64,000 bases of DNA, taken from the NCBI RefSeq assembly GCF_002738225.1, contig NZ_PEBQ01000144.1, positions 310,001 to 374,000 on the forward strand, given 5' to 3'. Below the pieces are notes generated by a model. That model ran no database searches, was not told where the DNA came from, and saw nothing but the letters and a program-made list of their open reading frames with translations. This DNA comes from Acetobacter pomorum (GTDB lineage: Bacteria; Pseudomonadota; Alphaproteobacteria; Acetobacterales; Acetobacteraceae). Positions 7,726-16,911 of this stretch are shown piece after piece; within the stretch, counting starts at the first letter, position 1, and each line of letters begins with the position of its first letter. Both the position numbers and the translations under genes were made by a program.

Positions 7726-9260
7726 CCCGTCGTTTCTATGTAACTACGCCCATCTATTACGTGAACGGAGCGCCCCATATCGGCCACGCTTACACGTCTA
7801 TTGCTGCGGATGTGATGGCCCGCTTTCATCGTCTGGCAGGGGATGAGGTGTTCTTTCTGACGGGCACGGATGAACACGGCCAGAAGGTAGAGCAAGCCGC
7901 GCAGGCCAATGGCACGGATGCCAAAAGCTTTGCAGATAAGGTTTCGGCCGATTTCCGCAACATGGCCGATGCCATGAACATCTCATACGATGATTTTATC
8001 CGCACCACAGAACCGCGTCATATTACCAGCACGCAGGCATTGTGGAAGAAAGTGGCGGATAACGGGGCCATTTATCTGGGCGCGTATGAGGGCTGGTACG
8101 CCCTGCGTGATGAATGCTTTTACGGTGAAGACGAACTGGTGCCCGGCCCGGATGGCAAAAAAGTTGCCCCCACAGGCGCGCCGGTAGAATGGGTGAAGGA
8201 ACCTTCCTACTTCTTCAAGCTGTCCGAGTATCAGGATCGGCTGCTGGAGCTGTATGAAAACAACCCGGATTTTCTGGGCCCACACGGCGCGCGGAACGAG
8301 ATTGTCAGCTTTGTCAAACAGGGCCTGCGCGATCTTTCCATCAGTCGTACCAGCTTCAAATGGGGCATTCCTGTTCCGGGTGATGATAAGCACGTTATGT
8401 ACGTGTGGTTTGATGCGCTCGCTAACTATCTAAGCGCTCTGGGCTACCCAGATACCAATGCACCGCGCATGGCGTTCTGGCCTGCCAACCTGCATCTGGT
8501 TGGCAAGGATATTGCGCGCTTTCATGCTGTTTACTGGCCAGCCTTCCTTATGGCTGCTGGTATTGAACTGCCGCGCAAGGTGTTTGCCAATGGCTGGTGG
8601 ACCATTGAAGGCCAGAAGATGAGCAAATCTCTGGGCAATGTGGTGGACCCGCGTGATCTGGTGAAGGAGTTCGGGCTGGATGCGGTTCGCTTCTTCCTGC
8701 TGCGTGAAGTGCCTTTTGGTGGGGATAGTGATCTTTCTCGCAAGGCGCTGATCATGCGCAACAATGTGGAACTGGCGAATGATCTGGGCAATCTAGCTCA
8801 GCGTACGCTTTCTCTGGTAGCGCGAAACTGCGGCGGTATTCTGCCAGAACGGCGCACGCTGACAGAGGAAGACACGCATCTGCTGGGGCAGGTGATGGTG
8901 CTGCCAGATCTGCTGAAATCTCAGATCGAGCGGTGCGCCCTTACAGATGCGCTGGAAGATGTGTGGAAGGTTATCCGCGCCTGCAATGCGTATATCGATC
9001 ATCAGGCCCCGTGGGCGCTGCGCAAAACAGACCCCGAACGTATGAAGGATGTGCTGCGCGTGTTGGTGGATGCCCTGCGTGGTATTGCCACCATGCTCCA
9101 GCCCTTCATGCCGCAGAGCATGGAGCGCATGCTGGATCAGCTTGCCGTTACGGCAGAAGAGCGCAGCTTTGCCGCATTGGAAACGCCGCTGCCCGGTGGG
9201 CGTCAGCTTCCCGCGCCGCAGGGCATCTTTCCCCGCTATGTTGAGCCCGAACAGGCATAA
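7722..9260 (+). CDS. metG: Methionyl-tRNA synthetase
   Basis: Class I aminoacyl-tRNA synthetase of 512 aa that charges tRNA-Met. It shows the HIGH signature as HIGH in APHIGHAYTS and the KMSKS loop as QKMSKSLGNV. The connective-peptide region (DECFYGEDELVPG onward) lacks the four-cysteine zinc knuckle of the E. coli enzyme, and the protein stops after the anticodon-binding domain with no C-terminal tRNA-binding module. This is the shorter form seen in many alphaproteobacteria. It sits between holB (4-bp overlap) and tatD (1-bp overlap). Confidence 0.96.
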   Translation: MTRRFYVTTPIYYVNGAPHIGHAYTSIAADVMARFHRLAGDEVFFLTGTDEHGQKVEQAAQANGTDAKSFADKVSADFRNMADAMNISYDDFIRTTEPRHITSTQALWKKVADNGAIYLGAYEGWYALRDECFYGEDELVPGPDGKKVAPTGAPVEWVKEPSYFFKLSEYQDRLLELYENNPDFLGPHGARNEIVSFVKQGLRDLSISRTSFKWGIPVPGDDKHVMYVWFDALANYLSALGYPDTNAPRMAFWPANLHLVGKDIARFHAVYWPAFLMAAGIELPRKVFANGWWTIEGQKMSKSLGNVVDPRDLVKEFGLDAVRFFLLREVPFGGDSDLSRKALIMRNNVELANDLGNLAQRTLSLVARNCGGILPERRTLTEEDTHLLGQVMVLPDLLKSQIERCALTDALEDVWKVIRACNAYIDHQAPWALRKTDPERMKDVLRVLVDALRGIATMLQPFMPQSMERMLDQLAVTAEERSFAALETPLPGGRQLPAPQGIFPRYVEPEQA

Positions 9261-10072
9261 TGATGACAGAGGACGTTACAAAGCTGGCAGGGTTAATAGA
9301 TTCTCACTGCCATCTTGACCATTTTTCAGGCGAGGAAATGCCAGAACTGCTTGAGGCCGCCAAAGAGGCGGGCTTGAGCGGGATGGTCACCATCGGCACC
9401 CGCTTGGCCCGTGCGCCGGAACAAAAGGCGCTGGCCAAGCTGGATACGCCAGATATGCGCGTATGGTGCACCGTTGGCACACATCCGGACCATGTGGAGG
9501 AAGAACCTCTGCCCACTGTGGCGGATATTGTGGCCATTGCTGATGTGCCCGAAGTGATTGGCATTGGTGAAACCGGGCTGGATTACTTTCACGGCAAGGA
9601 AGATGTGCGCCCGCTTCAGCATGAATATTTTCGCCAGCATATTCGTGCCGCGCGGGAACTGGATGTGCCGGTTATCATCCACGCTCGTCAGGCGGATGAG
9701 GATGTCGCCAGCATTTTAGAGGAAGAACATGCCAAAGGGGCTTTCCCCATTTTGTTGCATTGTTTTGCCTCTGGTCCGGAGCTGGCGAAGCGTGTGGTCG
9801 ATCTGGGCGGATATGTCAGTTTTTCTGGCATTGCCACGTTCCCGAAATGCGATGAAATCCGGGCTGTTGCGCGGGATCTTCCGGCAGATCGCATTGTGGT
9901 GGAAACGGATTCTCCCTATCTGGCACCCGTGCCAAAGCGGGGCAAACGGAACCAACCTGCCTTTGTGGCACATACCGCAGCCCGCATTGCGCAGGAACGC
10001 GGCATGGAATTGCCTGATTTTACACGCATGACCACAGAAAATTTCTACCGGTTATTCCGCAAGGCAGTGTGA
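9260..10072 (+). CDS. tatD: TatD family metal-dependent hydrolase
   Basis: Cytoplasmic TIM-barrel metal hydrolase of 270 aa; family members act as 3'-5' DNA exonucleases. Metal ligands appear in the family order: LIDSHCHLDHF at the N-terminus, the glutamate in GIGETGLDYF, histidines in VIIHARQADED and LLHCFASG, and the aspartate in VVETDSPYLAPVP. The start is the ATG at 9260, or the next codon; the two cannot be separated. The metG-tatD-MBL hydrolase order is widely conserved in alphaproteobacteria. Confidence 0.93.
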   Translation: MMTEDVTKLAGLIDSHCHLDHFSGEEMPELLEAAKEAGLSGMVTIGTRLARAPEQKALAKLDTPDMRVWCTVGTHPDHVEEEPLPTVADIVAIADVPEVIGIGETGLDYFHGKEDVRPLQHEYFRQHIRAARELDVPVIIHARQADEDVASILEEEHAKGAFPILLHCFASGPELAKRVVDLGGYVSFSGIATFPKCDEIRAVARDLPADRIVVETDSPYLAPVPKRGKRNQPAFVAHTAARIAQERGMELPDFTRMTTENFYRLFRKAV

Positions 10073-10103
10073 TGGTTGCCAAGAGAATGCGGGGGAAATG
10101 GGT

Positions 10104-10898
10104 ATGAAAATTACAGTTCTGGGCTGTGGTGGATCTGCTGGTGTGCCCATGGTGGGTGGGGCCGATGGCCATGGGATCTGGGGAGCCTGTAACCCTAAGG
10201 AGCCGCGGAATACACGTACCCGTTCCTCCATTCTGTTGCGGCTCAAAAATGGTGCTGGTGTGCTGGTGGATACAGGGCCGGATTTACGCGCCCAGCTTTT
10301 GGCAAATGGCATTAGGGATTTTCAATCCATCATCTTTACCCATGCCCATGCAGACCATATTTCCGGGCTGGATGAGGTGCGTGCCATTAACCGCATTATT
10401 CAAAAACCTTTACATGCTTACGGCACAGCGGAAACGCTGGAAGATATTCAGCGGCGGTTTGATTATGTGTTCAAACCATGGACACCACCAAACTTCTTTC
10501 GTGCGGTGGTAGAGGCGCATCCGGTAGAAATGGGGCAGCCGGTTACCATAAGTGGTGCAGACTTTATCTTGTTTGATCAGGTACATGGGCGTGTTGGATC
10601 AACAGGGGTGCGCTGTGGCAATTTTGCCTACAGCACAGATGTAATGGAGTTTCCCGAAACATCTCTGGAAATTCTGCGTGGGGTGGATACATGGATGGTG
10701 GACTGCTTCCAGCGTCAGCCGCACAGTGCACATGCGTGGCTTGAGCGGGTGCTGGAATGGCGGCAGGCTCTTAACCCACGCCGCATGATACTTACCCATA
10801 TGGGGCCAGATATGGATTGGCAGTGGATGCAGGACCATTTGCCCGAAGGTGTGGAACCTGCATGGGATGGCGCAGTGTTTGAAGTGGCCGATCCTTGA
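10104..10898 (+). CDS. Metallo-beta-lactamase fold hydrolase, PhnP-like
   Basis: A 264-aa zinc hydrolase of the MBL superfamily, close to PhnP/cyclic phosphodiesterases. It has GCGGSAGVPMVGG at the N-terminus, the metal motif THAHADHISGLDE, and downstream histidines in QVHGRVGSTGVR and ILTHMGPDMDW. I start it at the second ATG (MKITVLG), which lies 8 nt after a GGGGG ribosome site; the ATG at 10098 is only 2-3 nt from it. Substrate is unknown. As the last gene of the tmk-holB-metG-tatD run it ends at a hairpin shared with the converging stress-protein gene. Confidence 0.85.
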   Translation: MKITVLGCGGSAGVPMVGGADGHGIWGACNPKEPRNTRTRSSILLRLKNGAGVLVDTGPDLRAQLLANGIRDFQSIIFTHAHADHISGLDEVRAINRIIQKPLHAYGTAETLEDIQRRFDYVFKPWTPPNFFRAVVEAHPVEMGQPVTISGADFILFDQVHGRVGSTGVRCGNFAYSTDVMEFPETSLEILRGVDTWMVDCFQRQPHSAHAWLERVLEWRQALNPRRMILTHMGPDMDWQWMQDHLPEGVEPAWDGAVFEVADP

Positions 10899-10904
10899 AA
10901 GTAT

Positions 10905-10932
10905 TAGAGGGTCTGCTTTGGCAAACCCTCTA
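10905..10932. terminator. Hairpin between converging genes
   Basis: TAGAGGGT (10905-10912) pairs with ACCCTCTA (10925-10932), with a further TGC/GCA step inside the loop. There is no strong T-tract on either side, so it may be a weak bidirectional terminator for the MBL gene and the universal stress protein gene. Confidence 0.5.
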
Positions 10933-10946
10933 TGCATTTGGGCGTA

Positions 10947-11825
10947 TTAGCGGCTCATCAATACCGTAATATCGGCATGTTCCAGCGTATAACGGGTAAC
11001 GCCGCCCAGAATAAGCTGGCGCAGGCGGGAATGTGAATAAGCACCCATTGCCAGCATGTCGGCATCAAAATCCTTACACGCAGCTTCCAGTCCTTTCCCT
11101 ACGTCCCGGTCCACAGGTGGGAACTCCACGCAGTCCGCCGTAATGCCATGAATGGCCAGATAATCCACCACGTCCCGCGCAGTGGGGCCGCGGCGCTGGT
11201 AATCTCCACAATGCAGCACGCGCACAGCATCGGCCGTTAAGGCCCAAGCCAAAGCACCGCGCAATGCAGATGAGGCCTCTGCCGTGCCATTCCATGCAAT
11301 GCACACACGCTTGATAAGCCCCTTGGGCGGTGTGCGCGGGGCGATCACCACCGGGCGCCCGCTATCAAACAATACGGCATGCAGAGTTTCGGATGAGGAA
11401 ACGGCATCGCCGGAATCTGGGTGCGGGACGAGTGTAAAGTCGGAAAGGCGAGCCTGAGCAGGCACAATTTCACTTTCCGCACCACGTAGAATGTTAAAGC
11501 TTATGGTTGGTGTATCCATAGGGAAGGGGCCACGCGGGGGCACAACCTTGATATCTGGGTATGCCGCCACAAAGCGTTCAAACAGGGCATGTACCTCATG
11601 CGCATGGCGCGCGCCTTCATGTTCGGCAGAACGCATCAGGTCTTCCACCATGGCGCCGGAAAGACCCTCACCGGCCAGCGGTGCCATTTCTCGCCCATCC
11701 GGGCGTACATGCAGTACCGCCAGATGAGCCCCAAAGCGGCGGGCAAAATTGTAACCTCGAATAAGTGCGGCTTCAGCATTGGAGGTGCTGGGAAGCGGCA
11801 GCAGAATTTTACGAACATCTTTCAT
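10947..11825 (-). CDS. Tandem universal stress protein (UspA family)
   Basis: A 292-aa cytoplasmic protein with two Usp-like halves. The first begins KILLPLPSTSNAEAALIRGY, and the second begins near residue 168 with RVCIAWNGTAEASSALRGAL and ends in LGGVTRYTLEHADITVLMS, the usual Usp C-terminal strand. The ATP-binding glycine pattern of the second half is only partly kept (GAYSHSRLRQLILGGVTRY), so nucleotide binding is uncertain. It lies 46 bp downstream of pdxH on the same strand and may be cotranscribed. No specific stress role can be read from sequence. Confidence 0.85.
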   Translation of the reverse strand: MKDVRKILLPLPSTSNAEAALIRGYNFARRFGAHLAVLHVRPDGREMAPLAGEGLSGAMVEDLMRSAEHEGARHAHEVHALFERFVAAYPDIKVVPPRGPFPMDTPTISFNILRGAESEIVPAQARLSDFTLVPHPDSGDAVSSSETLHAVLFDSGRPVVIAPRTPPKGLIKRVCIAWNGTAEASSALRGALAWALTADAVRVLHCGDYQRRGPTARDVVDYLAIHGITADCVEFPPVDRDVGKGLEAACKDFDADMLAMGAYSHSRLRQLILGGVTRYTLEHADITVLMSR

Positions 11826-11871
11826 TCTTATTTTTTCTCCGCTGGCGTAATGTTAATGGCCATGTGTGCGT

Positions 11872-12510
11872 TTACGGATATAAACGCGTGACATCCCAAT
11901 TGTTTCCATTGCGAGCCCATACTGCGCGATCATGCAGGCGGAAGCGCCGTTCCTGCCAGAACTCAAAATATTCAGGGTTCACCCGGTAGCCAGACCAGTT
12001 GGCTGGCCGTGGAATAGGATCTTGTGGGTATGTTGCTTCCACCTGTTTCAGGCGTTCTTCAAATATGGCACGGTCTGCCAAAGGGCGGGACTGATCTGAT
12101 GCCACAGCGCCAAGGCGGGAAATACGGCTCCGACTCGCAAAATACGCATCGGCTTCTTCTGGCGTTACGGGGGTAACGGCCCCTTCAATGCGGATCTGGC
12201 GGCGCAGGCTTTTCCAATGGAACAGCAGGGCCACATGCGGGTTTTCTTCCAGCTCACGCCCCTTGCGGCTATGCGTGTTGGTATAAAATACAAACCCGTG
12301 GTGGTCCATTCCCTTCAACAGCACAATACGTGCAGAAGGCCTGCCATCCCGCGTGGCTGTGGCCAAAACCATGGCGTTGGGGTCGTTCACCTCTGTCTTT
12401 TCCGCCTCCTTCATCCATGTTTCAAACAGCGTAAATGGGCTGGCTGTCAGGTCAATCAGGGGCTGGCTGTCTAATGGAAGGGCAGCAGGAGAAGGTGAGG
12501 TTTCCGTCAT
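11872..12510 (-). CDS. pdxH: Pyridoxamine 5'-phosphate oxidase
   Basis: FMN-dependent oxidase that makes pyridoxal 5'-phosphate from pyridoxine or pyridoxamine phosphate. The 212-aa product has the FMN/PLP region AMVLATATRDGRPSARIVLL and the catalytic-domain pattern FYTNTHSRKGREL, and ends with the PdxH signature FWQERRFRLHDR then DVTRLYP. I start it at MTETSPSP (12510), because upstream residues (MLQLCAHEHE...) are not family-like and include a hairpin sequence. It is divergent from fabI across a 187-bp gap, a neighbourhood common in alphaproteobacteria. Confidence 0.94.
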   Translation of the reverse strand: MTETSPSPAALPLDSQPLIDLTASPFTLFETWMKEAEKTEVNDPNAMVLATATRDGRPSARIVLLKGMDHHGFVFYTNTHSRKGRELEENPHVALLFHWKSLRRQIRIEGAVTPVTPEEADAYFASRSRISRLGAVASDQSRPLADRAIFEERLKQVEATYPQDPIPRPANWSGYRVNPEYFEFWQERRFRLHDRAVWARNGNNWDVTRLYP

Positions 12511-12540
12511 GCTCGGACTCAATTCGTGTTCGTGTGCGCA

Positions 12541-12560
12541 AAGCTGCAGCATTGCAGCTT
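12541..12560 (-). other. 8-bp inverted repeat in pdxH leader
   Basis: AAGCTGCA (12541-12548) and TGCAGCTT (12553-12560) form a perfect stem with a GCAT tetraloop 31-50 bp upstream of the pdxH start. It has no T-tract. It could be a 5'-UTR hairpin or an operator dyad between the divergent pdxH and fabI genes. Confidence 0.35.
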
Positions 12561-12697
12561 TCTGCCTGTTATCATACTCCTACGTTCATCGGGTTTGAAG
12601 CATGCGTGTCGCTTTGCTCTTGTTTCAATAGCGCGTGTATGCGACCAACCAACTCACACTCGGATATTTGAACAACAGAAATAGGTTGAGGTCACGC

Positions 12698-13537
12698 ATG
12701 TCTTCTCCCAACGCCACATTGCCTGCTCACGGAACGCTCATGAAGGGCAAGAAGGGTCTGGTAATGGGTGTCGCTAATGATCGTTCCATTGCATGGGGCA
12801 TTGCCTCCGCCGTTGCGGCACAGGGTGGGGAGCTTGCATTTACGTATCAGGGCGAAGCTCTGGGCAAGCGCGTACAGCCTTTGGCAGAAAGCGTGGGCTC
12901 CAGCCTGGTTCTGCCCTGCGATGTCACAGATGACGCCGCTATTGATGCCGCGTTTGCCGCCATTGAAAAAGAATGGGGTGAACTGGACTTTGTGGTGCAT
13001 GCTATTGGCTGGGCAGATAAACAGTTCCTGCGTGGGCGGTATCTTGATACCCCGCGTGAAGCGTTTTTGAAGGCGCTAGATATTTCGTGCTATTCTTTCA
13101 CGGCTGTTGCGCAGCGCGCTTCCAAGCTGATGAAAAATGGTGGCTCCTTGCTGACTCTGAGCTATCTGGGCGCAGAACGTGTGATGCCACATTATAATGT
13201 TATGGGCATTGCCAAGGCCGCGCTGGAAGCCTCTGTACGATATATGGCAACAGATCTGGGGCGTGATGGTATCCGTGTGAATGCCATTTCTGCAGGCCCT
13301 ATCAAAACGCTGGCTGCCAATGGTATTGGGGATTTCCGCTATATTCTAAAGTGGAACCAGTATAACTCTCCGCTGGAACGCAACGTGGCGTTGGAAGAAG
13401 TGGGCGGCGCTGGTTTGTATATGGTGTCTGACCTTTCATCCGGCGTAACGGGTGAAGTGCATCATGTGGATTGTGGCTACCATGTTGTGGGCATGAAAAA
13501 CCCGACTGCCCCTGATATTTCTGTAGCTGGGGACTGA
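12698..13537 (+). CDS. fabI: Enoyl-[acyl-carrier-protein] reductase (NADH)
   Basis: Last reduction step of each fatty-acid elongation cycle. The 279-aa product is an atypical short-chain dehydrogenase: GVANDRSIAWGIASAVAAQG binds the cofactor, and the active site shows SYLGAERVMPHYNVMGIAKA with the FabI Y-x6-K spacing. It also has the family ISAGPIKTLAA strand before the substrate loop. The start at 12698 has a GAGG ribosome site (TTGAGGTCACGC); the 21 upstream in-frame codons are not FabI-like. The gene is 9 bp ahead of aroC. This is a triclosan-type target family; the catalytic residues appear intact. Confidence 0.95.
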   Translation: MSSPNATLPAHGTLMKGKKGLVMGVANDRSIAWGIASAVAAQGGELAFTYQGEALGKRVQPLAESVGSSLVLPCDVTDDAAIDAAFAAIEKEWGELDFVVHAIGWADKQFLRGRYLDTPREAFLKALDISCYSFTAVAQRASKLMKNGGSLLTLSYLGAERVMPHYNVMGIAKAALEASVRYMATDLGRDGIRVNAISAGPIKTLAANGIGDFRYILKWNQYNSPLERNVALEEVGGAGLYMVSDLSSGVTGEVHHVDCGYHVVGMKNPTAPDISVAGD

Positions 13538-13546
13538 GGGCGCGCC

Positions 13547-14617
13547 GTGTCTTACAATACCTTCGGACAACTTTTTCGTGTCACCACTTGGGGCGAAAGC
13601 CACGGCCCGGCCATTGGCTGTGTTGTAGATGGCTGCCCGCCGCGTCTGGCCCTGACAGAGGCAGATATTCAGCCGTTTCTGGATAAACGCAAGCCGGGGC
13701 AATCCGCCTTTACCACACAGCGTAAAGAGCCGGATCAGGTGCGGATTCTGTCCGGTGTGTTCGAAGGTCAGACCACAGGCACGCCAATTTCCCTGATGAT
13801 CGAAAACACAGACCAGCGCTCGCGTGATTATGGTGATATCGCCCGCACATATCGCCCCGGTCATGCTGATCTGACATATGATCTTAAATACGGTATTCGT
13901 GATTATCGTGGGGGTGGCCGCTCCTCTGCGCGTGAAACAGCTTGCCGTGTGGCGGCTGGTGCTGTGGCGCGCAAGATACTGGGTGATGGTGTGCGTATTC
14001 GTGCGGCATTGGTGCAGCTTGGCCCAAATGATATCGACCGCACACGCTGGGATTGGGAAGAAGTAAACCGTAACCCGTTTTTCTGCCCCGATGCAGGCGT
14101 AGTGGCAGAGTGGGAAGAATACCTTGCGGGTATCCGCAAGGCGGGTTCTTCCATTGGTGCGATTATTGAGGTTGTGGCTGAAGGCGTGCCAGCTGGTTTG
14201 GGGGCACCCGTTTACGGTAAACTGGATTCAGATCTGGCTGCGGCTTTGATGAGCATTAACGCTGTAAAAGGCGTAGAAATAGGTGATGGCTTTGCTGCTG
14301 CCTCTCTGACAGGGCAGGAAAATGCAGATCCGCTTTATATGCGTGACGGCAAGCTGACTTTTGGCGCCAACCATGCGGGTGGTATTCTGGGTGGTATTTC
14401 CAGCGGGCAGCCCATTGTGGCGCGCTTTGCCGTTAAGCCTACCAGTTCCATGCTCACACCCGTTCCATCCATCACAACCGATGGTAAGGAAACGGAAGTC
14501 ATTACCAAAGGGCGGCATGACCCGTGCGTGGGTATTCGTGCCGTCCCAGTGGGTGAAGCCATGATGGCCTGCGTATTGGCAGACCATCTTATGCGGCACC
14601 GGGCCCAGCTGGGCTAA
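13547..14617 (+). CDS. aroC: Chorismate synthase
   Basis: Converts 5-enolpyruvylshikimate-3-phosphate to chorismate using reduced FMN, the last shared step to aromatic amino acids. The 356-aa product begins with GTG and shows all three family signatures: [18 protein letters not shown] at the N-terminus, the central [17 protein letters not shown], and [17 protein letters not shown] near the C-terminus. Length is normal. It follows fabI by 9 bp and is probably cotranscribed. It converges with osmC with 25 bp between stops, where I see no convincing hairpin. Confidence 0.97.
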   Translation: MSYNTFGQLFRVTTWGESHGPAIGCVVDGCPPRLALTEADIQPFLDKRKPGQSAFTTQRKEPDQVRILSGVFEGQTTGTPISLMIENTDQRSRDYGDIARTYRPGHADLTYDLKYGIRDYRGGGRSSARETACRVAAGAVARKILGDGVRIRAALVQLGPNDIDRTRWDWEEVNRNPFFCPDAGVVAEWEEYLAGIRKAGSSIGAIIEVVAEGVPAGLGAPVYGKLDSDLAAALMSINAVKGVEIGDGFAAASLTGQENADPLYMRDGKLTFGANHAGGILGGISSGQPIVARFAVKPTSSMLTPVPSITTDGKETEVITKGRHDPCVGIRAVPVGEAMMACVLADHLMRHRAQLG

Positions 14618-14642
14618 ACAGCCCACCCATTTTACATATGGT

Positions 14643-15077
14643 TTAATCCAGCAAGGTGGCTTCCAAGGTAATGGAAGCCCCTTTGAACAGTTTGGAAACC
14701 GGGCAGCCTTCCTTGGCTTTTGTGGCCAGCTTTTCAAACTGATCCGTTGTGGCTCCCGGAATACGCGCCTTAAGCGTGAGGATGATTTTATCTATCTCAA
14801 ACCCACCGTCTTTTTTATCCAGGCTGACGTCTGCGCGGGTGTCAATGGCAGAGGCAGTCAGCCCCGCTTCCCCTAAAATGAGCGAGAAAGCCATAGAAAA
14901 GCAGGCCGCATGGGCCGCGCCCAGAAGTTCCTCCGGGTTGGAGCCGGGCTTGCCTTCAAAACGGGTGTTAAAGCCGTAAGGCTGGTCTTTTAAGGCCCCA
15001 CTTTCAGTGGAAATAGTGCCTTTGCCTTCTTTTATCGGGCCTTCCCAATGTGCTGTGCCGTATTTGATAATGCTCAT
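14643..15077 (-). CDS. OsmC family peroxiredoxin
   Basis: Thiol-dependent reductase for organic hydroperoxides, cytoplasmic, 144 aa. The two catalytic cysteines of the family are visible: one in GAAHAACFSMAFS (around residue 60) and one in KEGCPVSKLFKG (around residue 124). Flanking residues such as the NPEELLGAAHA segment are characteristic of the OsmC rather than the Ohr subgroup. It is a single gene on the minus strand, divergent from mqo across a gap with several inverted repeats. Confidence 0.92.
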   Translation of the reverse strand: MSIIKYGTAHWEGPIKEGKGTISTESGALKDQPYGFNTRFEGKPGSNPEELLGAAHAACFSMAFSLILGEAGLTASAIDTRADVSLDKKDGGFEIDKIILTLKARIPGATTDQFEKLATKAKEGCPVSKLFKGASITLEATLLD

Positions 15078-15175
15078 GTCAAAGCCTTTTTGTTGCTGTG
15101 TGGGTATCCAAAACCATTCTAACGGTTAGCAGCCCAAACGCCTTTAAGGGGGAATGGTTCAAGAAAAGCAGCCAT

Positions 15176-15280
15176 GCTCTCGCAGAGATGAGCAGGCGAG
15201 AGCGCAACGATGTGCCTATAATGCTTTCCAGTAAAAGGCCTGCCGCGTGCGCATACTTCTTTCTTGCATGCAAAAGAAGT
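15176..15280. other. Two inverted repeats in the osmC-mqo gap
   Basis: GCTCTCGC (15176-15183) is repeated inverted as GCGAGAGC (15196-15203). Further on, ACTTCTTT (15255-15262) pairs with AAAGAAGT (15273-15280) around the near-palindrome TTGCATGCAA. Both lie between the divergent osmC and mqo starts. They could be leader hairpins of mqo or operators; neither has a T-tract expected of a terminator. No other gene is seen in the gap. Confidence 0.4.
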
Positions 15281-15363
15281 TGGGAGCATGTGCAGGTATG
15301 GACCCAGCCCTGCCTGCATGTAAGATGCAAAAGGCAGATGCGGCTGACAATGCGGAGACCACG

Positions 15364-16863
15364 ATGAGTTCCACCACGACCGATACCGCTTCTTCTGTTG
15401 ATGTCGTCCTGATTGGTGGTGGCGTGATGAGCGCCACACTGGGAACCCTGCTGCGGCAGCTTCAGCCGGATTGGAGCATCAGCATTTTTGAACGCCTGGA
15501 TAGCGTGGCGGAAGAAAGCTCCAATGCCTGGAATAATGCCGGCACAGGCCACTCCGCCCTGTGTGAGCTGAATTACACGCCACAGCGGGCAGATGGTAGC
15601 GTTGATATTACCAAGGCTATCAACGTAAACGAACAGTTTCAGGTTTCCCGCCAGTTCTGGACATATCTGGTTGAGCAGAACATTCTTGAGTCTGCGCGTG
15701 ATTTCCTGACCCCCGTGCCACATATGAGCTTTGTCTGGGGGGATAAAAATGTGTCCTTCCTGCAGGCACGTTACAAGGCGTTAAGCGCACATCCGCTGTT
15801 TTCCGGCATGGAGTTTACGCAGGATCAGGGGCAGATTGCACAATGGGCGCCGCTGGTTATGCGCAACCGCCCAGCAGGGCAAAATCTGGCGGTTACCCGC
15901 AGCCTGCGTGGCACAGACGTAAACTTTGGTGCGTTAACGCGTCTGCTGTTTACGTATCTGGTCACCACGCCAGCCTGCACATTGCATACGCGGCATGATG
16001 TGCATGATATCCGCCGTGATTCAGACGGCCGCTGGGTGATCAAGGTGCAGGATACACGCCTGAACACGGAGCGTGAGGTTAAGGCGCGGTTTGTGTTTAT
16101 TGGGGGTGGTGGGGGTGCGCTGCCGCTCCTGCAAAAAACGGGTATTCCGGAATCTCGCGGCGTTGGTGGTTTCCCGGTGAGCGGGCAGTTCCTGCGCTGC
16201 ACAAATCCGGATCTTATTGCCCAGCATCATGCCAAGATTTACGGCAAGGCCTCTGTTGGTGCGCCGCCCATGTCTGTTCCGCATCTGGATACACGCATGA
16301 TAGATGGCACGCCCGCATTGTTGTTTGGCCCATATGCTGGTTTTTCCACCCGGTTTTTGAAAAATGGTTCTCTGCTGGATCTGCCACGTTCCATTCGGGC
16401 CAGTAACCTTGGTGCCATGCTGGCTGTGGCGCGTGATAACTGGCCACTTACCAAGTATCTGATCGAACAGGTTTTGCAGTCTCACAACGATCGGATCAAG
16501 GCGCTGCGGGACTTTATACCCGATGCACAGGCCAAGGATTGGGAACTGGTAGTGGCTGGCCAGCGTGTGCAGATTATTAAGAAAGATGCCAAAAAAGGCG
16601 GTGTTCTGCAATTTGGCACGGAAGTTATTTCCAGCGCAGATGGCTCTGTGGCGGCCCTTCTGGGGGCTTCTCCGGGGGCATCAACCGCAGCCCCAATTAT
16701 GCTGACAGTGCTGAAAAAATGCTTTGCCAGCAAGTTGCCTGAGTGGGATGCAAAGCTGAAGCAGATTATTCCATCCTATGGTCAGAAACTGGCCGATAAT
16801 CCGGAACTTTGTAAGCAGCTCTTTGATAAAAGCACCAGTGTTCTGGGGTTGAAAGAAGTCTGA
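15364..16863 (+). CDS. mqo: Malate:quinone oxidoreductase
   Basis: Peripheral membrane FAD enzyme that oxidises malate to oxaloacetate and passes electrons to ubiquinone, a route important in acetic acid bacteria. The 499-aa product has the dinucleotide-binding start DVVLIGGGVMSATLGTLLRQ, the Mqo motif SSNAWNNAGTGHSALCELNY, and the C-terminal GASPGASTAAPIML segment. I start at 15364 (MSSTTTDTA), where GGAGA precedes the ATG and the N-terminus fits the family. A 39-residue in-frame extension upstream runs through the inverted-repeat leader and is rejected. A strong hairpin terminator follows the stop. Confidence 0.95.
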   Translation: MSSTTTDTASSVDVVLIGGGVMSATLGTLLRQLQPDWSISIFERLDSVAEESSNAWNNAGTGHSALCELNYTPQRADGSVDITKAINVNEQFQVSRQFWTYLVEQNILESARDFLTPVPHMSFVWGDKNVSFLQARYKALSAHPLFSGMEFTQDQGQIAQWAPLVMRNRPAGQNLAVTRSLRGTDVNFGALTRLLFTYLVTTPACTLHTRHDVHDIRRDSDGRWVIKVQDTRLNTEREVKARFVFIGGGGGALPLLQKTGIPESRGVGGFPVSGQFLRCTNPDLIAQHHAKIYGKASVGAPPMSVPHLDTRMIDGTPALLFGPYAGFSTRFLKNGSLLDLPRSIRASNLGAMLAVARDNWPLTKYLIEQVLQSHNDRIKALRDFIPDAQAKDWELVVAGQRVQIIKKDAKKGGVLQFGTEVISSADGSVAALLGASPGASTAAPIMLTVLKKCFASKLPEWDAKLKQIIPSYGQKLADNPELCKQLFDKSTSVLGLKEV

Positions 16864-16869
16864 TTTCGT

Positions 16870-16903
16870 GTTGAGCCTGCTTTTTTTATAAAGCAGGCTC
16901 AAC
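16870..16903. terminator. Bidirectional terminator after mqo
   Basis: GTTGAGCCTGCTT (16870-16882) and AAGCAGGCTCAAC (16891-16903) form a perfect 13-bp stem with an 8-nt T/A-rich loop. It sits between the stops of mqo (plus) and the queD-like gene (minus), so it can serve both transcripts. Confidence 0.75.
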
Positions 16904-16911
16904 AGGCGGTA

